A stretch of DNA of 49,220 bases, taken from the NCBI GenBank assembly GCA_049616325.1, contig JBMZHG010000014.1, positions 1 to 49,220 on the forward strand. Reading direction: 5' to 3'. This DNA is from UBA11663 sp049616325. GTDB taxonomy: Bacteria; Bacteroidota; Bacteroidia; Flavobacteriales_D; Sanyastnellaceae. Below the pieces are notes generated by a model. That model was not told where the DNA came from and made no database searches. It saw only the letters and a program-made list of their open reading frames with translations. This document shows positions 31,675 through 39,459 of this stretch, piece by piece (position 1 is the stretch's first letter; every line of letters begins with the position of its first letter). Made by a program: the position numbers and the translations under genes.

Positions 31675-33204
31675 TCAGAGGTCGAACTTGATCCCCTGCG
31701 CCAACGGAAGCTCGGCTCCGTAGTTGAGGGTGTTGGTTTGGCGACGCATGTATGCTTTCCAAGCGTCGGAGCCGGACTCACGCCCCCCTCCAGTTTCTTT
31801 CTCGCCCCCAAAGGCTCCGCCGATTTCGGCGCCGGAGGTTCCGATGTTGACGTTGGCGATTCCGCAATCGGAACCCGCGCTCGAAAGGAACAGTTCTGCC
31901 TCGCGCATGTTGGTCGTCATGATCGCAGAAGACAACCCCTGCACCACGCCATTTTGCATGGCGATGGCCTCGTCGAGGGTGTCGTACTTCATCAAGTACA
32001 GGATGGGCGCAAACGTCTCGTGTTGCACGATGGCCAAATCGTTGGTCACCTCCGCAATGGCCGGCTTCACGTAGCATCCACTTTCATAGCCCGAGCCTTC
32101 GAGAGGCCCCCCTGGAATCAAGAGGCTTCCCCCCTGCTCCACCACCGCTTGAAGTGCGGCTTCGTACGCCTTGACCGCGTCGGTGTCAATGAGGGGACCC
32201 ACGTGGTTGTTCTCGTCCAGGGGGTCGCCGATGCGGATTTGCTTGTAAGCCTGCGTCAGTTGGTCTCGAACCTTGTCGTAGATGCTGCTGTGGATGATCA
32301 AGCGCCGTGTAGAGGTGCAGCGCTGACCGCACGTACCGACAGCGCCAAACACCGTCGCCGGAATAACCATCTTCAGGTCCGCGTTAGGGGTGATGATGAT
32401 GGCGTTGTTTCCGCCCAACTCGAGCAAGGATCGGCCTAGGCGAGCAGCAACGGCTTGCGCTACAATCTTTCCCATGCGGATGGAACCGGTTGCCGAAACC
32501 AAGGGAACGCGCTTGTCGGCGGTCATCCTTTCTCCGACCGTGTAATCGCCGTTGACAATGCAGCTGACGCCGGCGGGGAGGTTGTTGGCTTCCGCCACCC
32601 CGTTCCAGATGTGTTGGCAAGCCAAGCTGCACAACGGCGCTTTCTCAGACGGTTTCCAAACACAAACGTCGCCCGCGATCCACGCAAGGGCGGTGTTCCA
32701 ACACCAGACAGCGACAGGAAAGTTGAAGGCGCTGATGATGCCGACCACACCGAGGGGATGGTACTGCTCGTACATCCGGTGGTTGGGTCGCTCCGAATGC
32801 ATGCTGAGGCCATATAACTGCCGAGATTGGCCTACCGCAAAGTCGCAGATGTCAATCATTTCCTGAACCTCACCAAGGCCTTCCTGGTAGCTCTTTCCCA
32901 TTTCATAGGAAACGAGGGCGCCAAGGCTGGCTTTTTTGGCGCGCAAGGCATCGCCGTATTGGCGGACCACTTCGCCGCGCTGTGGCGCGGTCCATTTGCG
33001 CCATTCGACGAAAGCGTCGGTGGCGGCGGTCATTACGCGCTCGTAGTCTGCGGCGTTGGCCGTACTCAAGGTCGCAATGCGTTTGCCGTCTACGGGAGAG
33101 TGGCTGTCAATGGAGGCCCCGGAACCGAAGGCTTCTGCGCCAATCATGACGCCGGGGTTTTGATCTTGGATGCCGAGGTCGGCAAGGATGTCGTGAATGT
33201 TCAT
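31675..33204 (-). CDS. Aldehyde dehydrogenase, ALDH7/antiquitin type (aminoadipate semialdehyde dehydrogenase)
   Basis: ALDH7 enzymes oxidise 2-aminoadipate-6-semialdehyde in lysine breakdown, using NAD. The 509-residue protein begins MNIHDILADLG at ATG 33204. It shows VGIISAFNFPVAVWCWN, the cofactor segment VWKPSEKAPL, catalytic Glu262 in LLELGGNN, nucleophile Cys296 in TCGQRCTSTRRL, and HETFAPILYLMKY. Length and sequence fit antiquitin better than other ALDH classes. No other lysine catabolic gene is nearby, so the physiological substrate is inferred from the family only. It has an exact TACCTTTG box just upstream and is followed by the TlpA-like gene. Confidence 0.92.
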   Translation of the reverse strand: MNIHDILADLGIQDQNPGVMIGAEAFGSGASIDSHSPVDGKRIATLSTANAADYERVMTAATDAFVEWRKWTAPQRGEVVRQYGDALRAKKASLGALVSYEMGKSYQEGLGEVQEMIDICDFAVGQSRQLYGLSMHSERPNHRMYEQYHPLGVVGIISAFNFPVAVWCWNTALAWIAGDVCVWKPSEKAPLCSLACQHIWNGVAEANNLPAGVSCIVNGDYTVGERMTADKRVPLVSATGSIRMGKIVAQAVAARLGRSLLELGGNNAIIITPNADLKMVIPATVFGAVGTCGQRCTSTRRLIIHSSIYDKVRDQLTQAYKQIRIGDPLDENNHVGPLIDTDAVKAYEAALQAVVEQGGSLLIPGGPLEGSGYESGCYVKPAIAEVTNDLAIVQHETFAPILYLMKYDTLDEAIAMQNGVVQGLSSAIMTTNMREAELFLSSAGSDCGIANVNIGTSGAEIGGAFGGEKETGGGRESGSDAWKAYMRRQTNTLNYGAELPLAQGIKFDL

Positions 33205-33211
33205 GGCGCCG

Positions 33212-33219
33212 CAAAGGTA
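33212..33219 (-). promoter_or_regulatory. Candidate -7 box (TACCTTTG), 7 nt before the ALDH ATG
   Basis: On the - strand this is an exact TAnnTTTG, lying between the ALDH start and the end of mnmG (stop at 33224). It suggests that ALDH has its own, nearly leaderless, transcript. Confidence 0.45.
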
Positions 33220-33223
33220 GTCC

Positions 33224-35086
33224 CTAGCGGCCGAGGTAAACCATGAGAACACTCAAGTCCGAAGGGCTCACTCCTGAAATGCGCGAAGCCTCTCCCAGAG
33301 TTTTGGGGCGGCGGTCGGTCAGCTTTTGCCGCCCCTCATAACTCAGTGAAGTCAGCCGCTGAAAATCCAAATCTTCGGGAATCACCAAATGGTCAAGTTT
33401 TCCCAATCGATCCGCCATGTCTTGTTCCTTGGCGATGTAGCCCTCGTACTTGACCTGGATTTCCACTTGTTCGAGCACGTCGGAGGGGTGGGGTTGGCAC
33501 AGATCTGCGACCGAGGCAATGCCGTCTGCCATGTTGCTTAACAAGAGGTGAGGGCGGGCCAAAATTTCATGCGCGCGCACGGCGTGTTTCAGGGGAGAGG
33601 AGGCCGCGGCTTCCAACACAGGCGCAGCGTCGTCCGGGGTGACACTGAGGTTTTCAAGGCCCTTGCGCAAGGCCCGGACGCCACCTGTTTTTTCTTCCAA
33701 GGCCTGCATGCGTTCGTCGCTGGCCAGTCCCAATTCGTGCGCGAATGGAGTCAGTCGTTCGTCTGCGTTGTCTTGTCGCAACAGGATGCGGTACTCAGCA
33801 CGGGACGTGAACATGCGATAGGGTTCTTCCGTCCCCTTGGTGACGAGGTCGTCGATGAGAACCCCGATGTAAGCTTGGCTGCGGCTGAATGTAACGGGTT
33901 CTTTGTTCCACGTGGAACGTGCGGCATTGATGCCCGCCATGAGGCCTTGGCACGCGGCCTCTTCGTACCCTGTGGTGCCGTTGATTTGGCCGGCAAAATA
34001 GAGGCCTGGGACAAGGCGTGTTTCTAGGCTGTGCTGAAGTTGGGTAGGAGGGAAGTAGTCGTATTCCACAGCGTACCCTGGTCGAAACATCTTGGCGTGC
34101 TCAAAGCCGGGGATTTTGCGCATGGCGCGTAACTGAACGTCTTCGGGAAGGCTTGTGCTGAATCCGTTGACGTAAATCTCACAGGTGTTCCATCCTTCTG
34201 GCTCGACGAACACTTGGTGACGGTCTTTGTCGGCGAATCGGTCGATTTTGTCTTCGATGCTGGGGCAATAGCGCGGGCCCAGGCCTCGGATCCGACCATT
34301 GAACATGGGAGATCGGTCGAACCCCTCGCGCAAAAGGTTGTGCACCTCCTCAGAAGTGTGCGTGATGTGGCAAGGAATCTGTCGAGTGATGGGGTGGTGG
34401 GGGAGGTAGCTGAATCGGCCAGGCTGCTCGTCACCAGGCTGCTCCACCATTTTGGAATAGTCAAGTGACCGGCCGTCGACCCGGGGCGGGGTGCCGGTCT
34501 TCATGCGCCCGCTCTCGAACCCCAATTCAACGAGTTGCTCCGTGATCCCCTGAGAAGCACGTTCTCCTGCTCGACCACCACCAAATTGCTTTTCACCAAT
34601 GTGGAGGAGTCCGTTTAGAAACGTCCCGTTGGTGAGAACGACGGCGCGGGCGCGGATTTTCATACCCAGACCCGTCTCGACACCTACGCAGCGCCCGCCT
34701 TCGGTGAGGATGCCGACGACGCTGTCTTGCCAAAAGTCAAGGTTGGGCGTGGACTCCAACATCTCGCGCCACGATTGGGCAAAGAGGTTGCGGTCGTTTT
34801 GGGTTCGAGGGCTCCACATCGCGGGGCCCTTGGACTTGTTGAGCATACGGAATTGGATGGCACTCCGGTCTGACACAAGTCCGGAATATCCGCCGAGAGC
34901 GTCGACTTCACGGACGATTTGGCCCTTGGCGATGCCCCCCATGGCGGGGTTGCACGACATCTGACCAATGACCCCCATGTTCATGGTGACAAGAAGGGTG
35001 GAGGCTCCGAGGTTGGCCGCTGCGGCCGCCGCTTCGTTCCCGGCGTGGCCCGCGCCAACCACGATGACGTCGTAGGTCTGAATCAT
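33224..35086 (-). CDS. mnmG: tRNA uridine-5-carboxymethylaminomethyl modification enzyme MnmG (GidA)
   Basis: MnmG with MnmE builds the cmnm5 group on U34 of several tRNAs, using FAD and NADH. The 620-residue protein begins with the FAD motif VVGAGHAGNEAA and carries MSCNPAMGGIAKGQIVREVDALGG and GLYFAGQINGTTGYEEAACQGLMAGINAA. The C-terminal GEASRISGVSPSDLSVLMVYL is the MnmE-binding end. All are typical. A parS-like sequence is written into its codons for Ser-Thr-Trp-Asn (33904-33919). A -7-like box precedes the ATG by 5 bases, inside the ybeY reading frame. Confidence 0.98.
   Translation of the reverse strand: MIQTYDVIVVGAGHAGNEAAAAAANLGASTLLVTMNMGVIGQMSCNPAMGGIAKGQIVREVDALGGYSGLVSDRSAIQFRMLNKSKGPAMWSPRTQNDRNLFAQSWREMLESTPNLDFWQDSVVGILTEGGRCVGVETGLGMKIRARAVVLTNGTFLNGLLHIGEKQFGGGRAGERASQGITEQLVELGFESGRMKTGTPPRVDGRSLDYSKMVEQPGDEQPGRFSYLPHHPITRQIPCHITHTSEEVHNLLREGFDRSPMFNGRIRGLGPRYCPSIEDKIDRFADKDRHQVFVEPEGWNTCEIYVNGFSTSLPEDVQLRAMRKIPGFEHAKMFRPGYAVEYDYFPPTQLQHSLETRLVPGLYFAGQINGTTGYEEAACQGLMAGINAARSTWNKEPVTFSRSQAYIGVLIDDLVTKGTEEPYRMFTSRAEYRILLRQDNADERLTPFAHELGLASDERMQALEEKTGGVRALRKGLENLSVTPDDAAPVLEAAASSPLKHAVRAHEILARPHLLLSNMADGIASVADLCQPHPSDVLEQVEIQVKYEGYIAKEQDMADRLGKLDHLVIPEDLDFQRLTSLSYEGRQKLTDRRPKTLGEASRISGVSPSDLSVLMVYLGR
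33904..33919. promoter_or_regulatory. parS-like site within mnmG (15/16 match)
   Basis: TGTTCCACGTGGAACG matches the palindromic ParB site TGTTNCACGTGNAACA at every defined position but the last (G instead of A). It lies inside mnmG, 1.2 kb from a perfect copy at 35123. Confidence 0.6.
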
Positions 35087-35091
35087 GGGTG

Positions 35092-35099
35092 CAAAGGTC
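35092..35099 (-). promoter_or_regulatory. -7-like box GACCTTTG, 5 nt before the mnmG ATG
   Basis: On the - strand GACCTTTG (one mismatch to TAnnTTTG) is followed by CACCC and the ATG. The parS palindrome at 35119-35142 lies about 20 bases upstream, exactly where a -33 element would be. Confidence 0.35.
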
Positions 35100-35112
35100 G
35101 TTCGGAACGGCT

Positions 35113-35541
35113 TCAGCCGCCATGTTCCACGTGGAACATGGCCAAAGCCTGGTCCTCAGCGTCGCGCATCGCCAGCGCATCCTCGGGGGTTTTGTCCTTG
35201 AAACCGGCGAGGTGAAGCACGCCGTGGACCATCACTCGACGCAACTCCTCCTCAAACCCAACCCCCTGATTAACAGAGTTTTCAGACACTCTTTCGAAGG
35301 AAATCAGAAGGTCACCCGAGAGTGTTTGGTCTTCGCTGTGGTCAAAGGTGATGATGTCGGTGTAGGTGTCGTGGTCGAGGTATTTTCGGTTGTATTCCAA
35401 CAACCCGTTGTCCGAGTGGGAGACGATGCTGAGGTCGCCCAGCGCGTATCCGTGGGTAGCCGCAACGGCTTTCAGCCAATTCTTGACAGCGCGTCGCTGC
35501 TTCACGTTGCACGGGACGTCCCCGTCGACAAACACGACCAT
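35113..35541 (-). CDS. ybeY: Endoribonuclease YbeY (rRNA maturation factor)
   Basis: YbeY is a zinc-dependent RNase acting in 16S rRNA 3'-end maturation and ribosome quality control. The 142-residue protein has the conserved YLDHDTYTDIITFD region and the metal site HGVLHLAGFKD (His106, His110, with Asp116 as the third ligand position, as in other Bacteroidota members). Its last residues, MFHVEHGG, are encoded by a perfect parS palindrome, so this tail is set by DNA function. It starts 6 bases after the RsbW-like gene and is followed by mnmG. Confidence 0.95.
   Translation of the reverse strand: MVVFVDGDVPCNVKQRRAVKNWLKAVAATHGYALGDLSIVSHSDNGLLEYNRKYLDHDTYTDIITFDHSEDQTLSGDLLISFERVSENSVNQGVGFEEELRRVMVHGVLHLAGFKDKTPEDALAMRDAEDQALAMFHVEHGG
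35119..35142. promoter_or_regulatory. parS site (perfect 24-bp palindrome) at the 3' end of ybeY
   Basis: The core TGTTCCACGTGGAACA (35123-35138) fits the ParB consensus TGTTNCACGTGNAACA exactly, and the symmetry extends four bases further on each side. It lies in the last codons of ybeY and directly upstream of mnmG. A chromosomal parS marks the region near the replication origin. Confidence 0.8.
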
Positions 35542-35547
35542 GAAGCC

Positions 35548-35961
35548 TCAGGCCAGCACGTTGGTGAACGTCAACTCCACGATGCGACCGTCGTCTATGA
35601 AGGCGCATTCGTCGGCAAGGTGACGCATGAGGAACACACCCCGGCCGTGCGGTTTTTCAATGTTCTCCGGAGCAGTGGGGTCGGGGAGGTTGTCGTAGTC
35701 GAAGCCGGGCCCTTCGTCGCTGATTCGAAACACGAGGTTTTTGTGGTCGATTGCGCAGCTGACGGTGACGGATTTCTCGGGATCAAGCTTGTTCCCGTGG
35801 ACGATGGCGTTGTTGACGCCTTCCGTCATGGCGATGAGGACGTTGCCGTAGTGCTCAGGAATGATGCTGTGCTCCTCGCTCAACCGGTCGATGAGGCGCT
35901 CCACAACCGCAATGTTTTCAGGCTTGGAGTCAAATCGCATTTCTGGCAGAGTCGTCGTCAT
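35548..35961 (-). CDS. RsbW-like anti-sigma/serine kinase ATP-binding protein
   Basis: The 137-residue protein is a stand-alone GHKL ATPase of the HATPase_c_2 group, which includes anti-sigma factors and kinases of anti-anti-sigma proteins. The N box is EGVNNAIVHGNK, G1 is DEGPGFD and G2 is HGRGVFLM. Its ATG overlaps the DUF4175 stop (ATGA at 35961-35958), so translation is coupled, and ybeY follows after 6 bases. No sigma factor or STAS-domain partner is in the window, so the partner is unknown. Confidence 0.88.
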   Translation of the reverse strand: MTTTLPEMRFDSKPENIAVVERLIDRLSEEHSIIPEHYGNVLIAMTEGVNNAIVHGNKLDPEKSVTVSCAIDHKNLVFRISDEGPGFDYDNLPDPTAPENIEKPHGRGVFLMRHLADECAFIDDGRIVELTFTNVLA

Positions 35962-38900
35962 GGCTTCAAGTCGGGTTGTGGATTCTCTTGATTGAGGTCC
36001 AAAGTATTGAAATAATCGTTGACACGCTCCCGATAGTAGGGGAGAAGTTCCGCGGGGACGGTGCGCATCAATTCAAGCTCGTTCATCTTTTTCCGGAGGT
36101 ATTCCGAAGCCTGGGGCGGGATGGCCTTGAGGGCGTCGTCTCCTGTTTGCGAAGTTCGCTCTTCTTTTTCACCTCGAATGCGCTCCGCGTTCTCAGCTTC
36201 CAACAATCGCGTGATTAAATCTTGTTGGCGCTTGAGTGTGGCCTCGTCGATTTGCTTGTTGACCAAATCGCGTTCCATTTCCTCCATTTCCTTGGCGATG
36301 TCTCCCATTTGCTTGCCGTTGCCCGAGCCGTCTTCGTTCAATTGTTTGGCTTTTTCCTGGGCCATTTTTCGAAGGGCGGCTTGTTGGGCGGCCATCTGGG
36401 CAAGCTCTTTGCTCATGCCGCCGGGTTTTTGTTGCCCGACTTGGCCTTGGTTGGCCCCCTTGCCCATTTGCTCCTTCATTTGTTCGAGCTTCTTGCCGAG
36501 GGCTTGCTGCATTTTTTTCATATCTCCCGCCTTGGGCGAAGGGGAGGGGTTGCCTGAACCGCCTGGTTTTTCGCAGTTGCCAGAGCCGGGTTGTTTCTGG
36601 GCCTCTTGCTGCTGCATTTGCTGAAGTGCTTCGTCGAGCAACAGCGCCAAGTTGTTGAAGGACGTCATGACGTACTGTTGGTTCATGGCGATGTCGGCCG
36701 TAAGGCGGTCCCCAAATCCGTCCAACGCCTTGGTCATGTGCCGGTTCACCAACCCGATTTCGCGGTTTACCGCGGAGGCGAGCTGGGGAATGCGCATGCT
36801 GAGTTCGAAGAGACTGTCCTCCACCATCACCGCGTCGTCTTTGAGTTTGCGTTGGGCTTGCCCGTGGGCCACGTAGCGCGGGTCCTGTTCGTCGGTGAGT
36901 TTCAACTCAGCCATGAGGCCCTCTTCTTCGAACGACAGCGTCAAAATGTTTTCGAGCAGGGCTCGAAGGGCGTCCATGTCTTCACTGGCCGATTCGGATT
37001 CAGACTCCATTTGCATCTGCTCCATTTGTTGTGCGAGCTGTTGCATTTGCTCTGCGGCGTTTTGCTGGCTTTCAGACGCCTTCTTGTCCTTGCCTTTTTC
37101 GAGCTGTTCCGACCCTTTTTGCATTTCCTCTTGAATGGACTGCTCTTCGTCAGAACTGTCCATCATGGGGTTGGGGTTCTCAAGCTGTTTGTTGTCTTTT
37201 TCGAGTAGGTCAAGCTCTTTCCGGAGCTCGTCGAACGCTTGGTTGAGGCTGTCTTGTTTCGCTTTGAGATCCTCCGGATCGCGCAGGTTGAACTCCGTTT
37301 CCTCTGCCAACTTGCTTTGTTCCTCCGCCAGCTTTTTGAGGTCTTCAATCGCCTCGTCCATCTTGGTTTCCCACTCGAGCTGCCGGAACTGTTCAAGCGC
37401 GCGGTCGAGCTCCTTCTCCATTGCGTCGTGGTTGAGCTCCATCTCGTTCAACTGTTCTTGGAGTTTTTCAGGGTCCATCTCCTGCATGAGCTCCTCCATC
37501 TTTTCGTAGATCTGGCGGAGTTCCTCGCTCATGAGGTTGTCCATGATTTTTTGGAGCTGCTCTTGCTTGTCCAAAATGCGCTCCTCCTGCGCGTCAAACT
37601 CGTTGGCTCGCTCGTCCTTGCGCTCGTTCTCTTCGCGCATCTGCTCCAGCTTCTCTTGCAGGGCTTGTTGCTGTTCCAGGAGGTCTTCCATGGCTTGGCG
37701 ATCTTGCCACGTCATTTCCCCCTGTTCGCGCAACCGCTCTTGCATGGCCTCCATGGCCTCGCGCAATTCGGCGGCTTCGCGGCTCGCCTCCTGAAGGTTT
37801 TCTTCAATGGACTCTGAGGCTTCTTCGCGTTCTTGGCGGATTTCGTCTTGGCTGGGTGCTGCGATTCGGGTGGTGCTAGAGCGCACCATCTTGGCCCCGT
37901 GGACGCCGTCGTTGTCCCAAACCTCGAACCAACACTCCAACACGTCGCCGTCTCGCCACTCCAAATCGGCCATGTCCCAAGTGTGGAAGAACGCCCCTTG
38001 GCGACCCGGGGGAACCTCGAGCTCGACGCGCCCGCCCTGGGCGTCAGAACTTGTGGGGCGTTGCGACGCCAACAGTTCTTCTTCGGCGTCCGGGGTTGCG
38101 GGGGTTGGAGTTGCACCTCGTCCACGGTCGGCGTACTCCCAGACAAACGTGAGTCGGCTGAAGCCGTAGTCGTCCTGGACGTTTCCTGTAAAGTGCCTGA
38201 GCTTTCTTGACGTGCTGTCTTCGGCTTCCGTGACGCGGATGGCCGGTTTGCCGTCTTGATTCACACGGATGCGATGCCGCAAGGAGTCGCCGGTCGCCTC
38301 TGTGCCAAGCGGCGCGACCCAGTAGAGAGTGTTGTTCGAAGCCACCCAGTTCGCGTGGTGAACGCCACCCGCACCCGGACGAACATCAAGCGGGGCGTCG
38401 CCGAGGGTGAGGCGCATGCCATCTCCGTCTTGGACGCGAACGGACCATTGGATTGGCGTGCCTTCCGGAACCACGAGGTCTCCCTGGTTGCGCTGGTCGA
38501 GTGCAGGAAGGCCCGTGTACGCAGGTGGCGTAGCCACCACGCGAAGCTCGGCAAGGGTCGGCACGGCGTAAGGCGAGAGTCTGTGGGGTTGAGAACGCCA
38601 ACCGTTGGCCAGGAATTGAAATTCGGTGGTGTTTCGAACCGAAGGAAAGGTGTACCTGTAGGTGTTGCCGCGCCCTCTCTCCATGCGGAATCTTCCGCCC
38701 ATGGACTCCACCAGAACCGCCAAAGGAAGGTCGTCGCCAACCACCTCCACCTCGACGGTGAATGGGTCTCCGGCAGCCACTCTAAGGTCGTCGTTTCTCA
38801 ACTGAAATTCAAACGGGGGTGGCTCAACGAATTCGGTGCGGTGTTGGACAATTCGGGTGGCTGGTTCTGTCACCCACGTGGGGCGAAGCCACAACAAAGC

Positions 38901-39407
38901 ACCCACCACCAATGCCACTGGTACAGCCACGCGAAGGGCTTTGACCGAGGCGCTGACGTCGACCGCGTTCGCAAACGGCAAGGGCCGCAAGGCTGCGGTT
39001 CTTTGGTCGATGCTTGCGGCGAGCAGGGTCACGTCGGCACCCTGGGCGTGTTCCACTTGTTGTTGAAGTTGTAGGGTGTTCAGGAGTTTGTCCTTGACTT
39101 CTGGGAAATGATCCCCGACGATGCTCGCGGCCTCGTCGTAACCCAAACCTCGGCTCAACCGGAATACCTGCAGCACAGGCCAAATCACTTGGGTTGTCAA
39201 CACACCTAAGGCGGCCGCTGAAAACGTGTAGAAGAGTACGGTGCGCCCAACCACCCCAAAGCGACCTACGTTTTCAAGCAGCGCCAACAACAGCGCGCCC
39301 AAGGTCAGGGTGGCAAACGACAACAACAGGCCTCGCAGGGCCTTGTTTCTGTGGTACCGCCGGATGAATTCATCCAACTTTTCAATCAAGGATATGCTCC
39401 GCTTCAT
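35958..39407 (-). CDS. DUF4175-family large membrane protein with long coiled coils
   Basis: The 1149-residue product starts at ATG 39407 (MKRSISLIEKL). Three membrane helices lie in the first 190 residues (RGLLLSFATLTLGALLLALL, TVLFYTFSAAALGVLTTQVIW, VAVPVALVVGALLWL). A region of Ig-like beta domains follows (about 195-520). About 500 residues of Glu/Gln/Lys/Met-rich helix then run to near residue 900, and the end is a low-complexity Gln/Gly/Met/Lys region. This matches the DUF4175 proteins that precede the RsbW-ybeY-mnmG block in Bacteroidota. Function is unknown. The domain order suggests a membrane-anchored envelope-spanning filament or scaffold, which is only inference. Confidence 0.85.
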   Translation of the reverse strand: MKRSISLIEKLDEFIRRYHRNKALRGLLLSFATLTLGALLLALLENVGRFGVVGRTVLFYTFSAAALGVLTTQVIWPVLQVFRLSRGLGYDEAASIVGDHFPEVKDKLLNTLQLQQQVEHAQGADVTLLAASIDQRTAALRPLPFANAVDVSASVKALRVAVPVALVVGALLWLRPTWVTEPATRIVQHRTEFVEPPPFEFQLRNDDLRVAAGDPFTVEVEVVGDDLPLAVLVESMGGRFRMERGRGNTYRYTFPSVRNTTEFQFLANGWRSQPHRLSPYAVPTLAELRVVATPPAYTGLPALDQRNQGDLVVPEGTPIQWSVRVQDGDGMRLTLGDAPLDVRPGAGGVHHANWVASNNTLYWVAPLGTEATGDSLRHRIRVNQDGKPAIRVTEAEDSTSRKLRHFTGNVQDDYGFSRLTFVWEYADRGRGATPTPATPDAEEELLASQRPTSSDAQGGRVELEVPPGRQGAFFHTWDMADLEWRDGDVLECWFEVWDNDGVHGAKMVRSSTTRIAAPSQDEIRQEREEASESIEENLQEASREAAELREAMEAMQERLREQGEMTWQDRQAMEDLLEQQQALQEKLEQMREENERKDERANEFDAQEERILDKQEQLQKIMDNLMSEELRQIYEKMEELMQEMDPEKLQEQLNEMELNHDAMEKELDRALEQFRQLEWETKMDEAIEDLKKLAEEQSKLAEETEFNLRDPEDLKAKQDSLNQAFDELRKELDLLEKDNKQLENPNPMMDSSDEEQSIQEEMQKGSEQLEKGKDKKASESQQNAAEQMQQLAQQMEQMQMESESESASEDMDALRALLENILTLSFEEEGLMAELKLTDEQDPRYVAHGQAQRKLKDDAVMVEDSLFELSMRIPQLASAVNREIGLVNRHMTKALDGFGDRLTADIAMNQQYVMTSFNNLALLLDEALQQMQQQEAQKQPGSGNCEKPGGSGNPSPSPKAGDMKKMQQALGKKLEQMKEQMGKGANQGQVGQQKPGGMSKELAQMAAQQAALRKMAQEKAKQLNEDGSGNGKQMGDIAKEMEEMERDLVNKQIDEATLKRQQDLITRLLEAENAERIRGEKEERTSQTGDDALKAIPPQASEYLRKKMNELELMRTVPAELLPYYRERVNDYFNTLDLNQENPQPDLKP

Positions 39408-39417
39408 CTCTGCACAA

Positions 39418-39436
39418 GAAAGGTACGCTACCTTCG
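39418..39436. promoter_or_regulatory. Overlapping divergent -7-like boxes (DUF4175 and T9SS type A gene)
   Basis: AAGGTA-CGC-TACCTT (39420-39434) is a perfect inverted repeat in the 52-base divergent gap. Read to the right it gives TACCTTCG (39429-39436), 23 bases before ATG 39460. Read to the left it gives TACCTTTC (39418-39425), 10 bases before ATG 39407. Only one direction could be occupied by polymerase at a time. Confidence 0.4.
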
Positions 39437-39459
39437 ACGTCCATTTCATAACCTACGCC

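Noticed and set aside
36600..37800. Repeat-like DNA in the DUF4175 gene
   Set aside because: The repetition reflects Glu/Gln/Met/Lys codons of a long coiled coil, not tandem DNA repeats or CRISPR.
38870..38884. Another CACGTG-centred palindrome (CCCACGTGGG)
   Set aside because: Its flanks do not fit the parS consensus (no TGTT/AACA arms).
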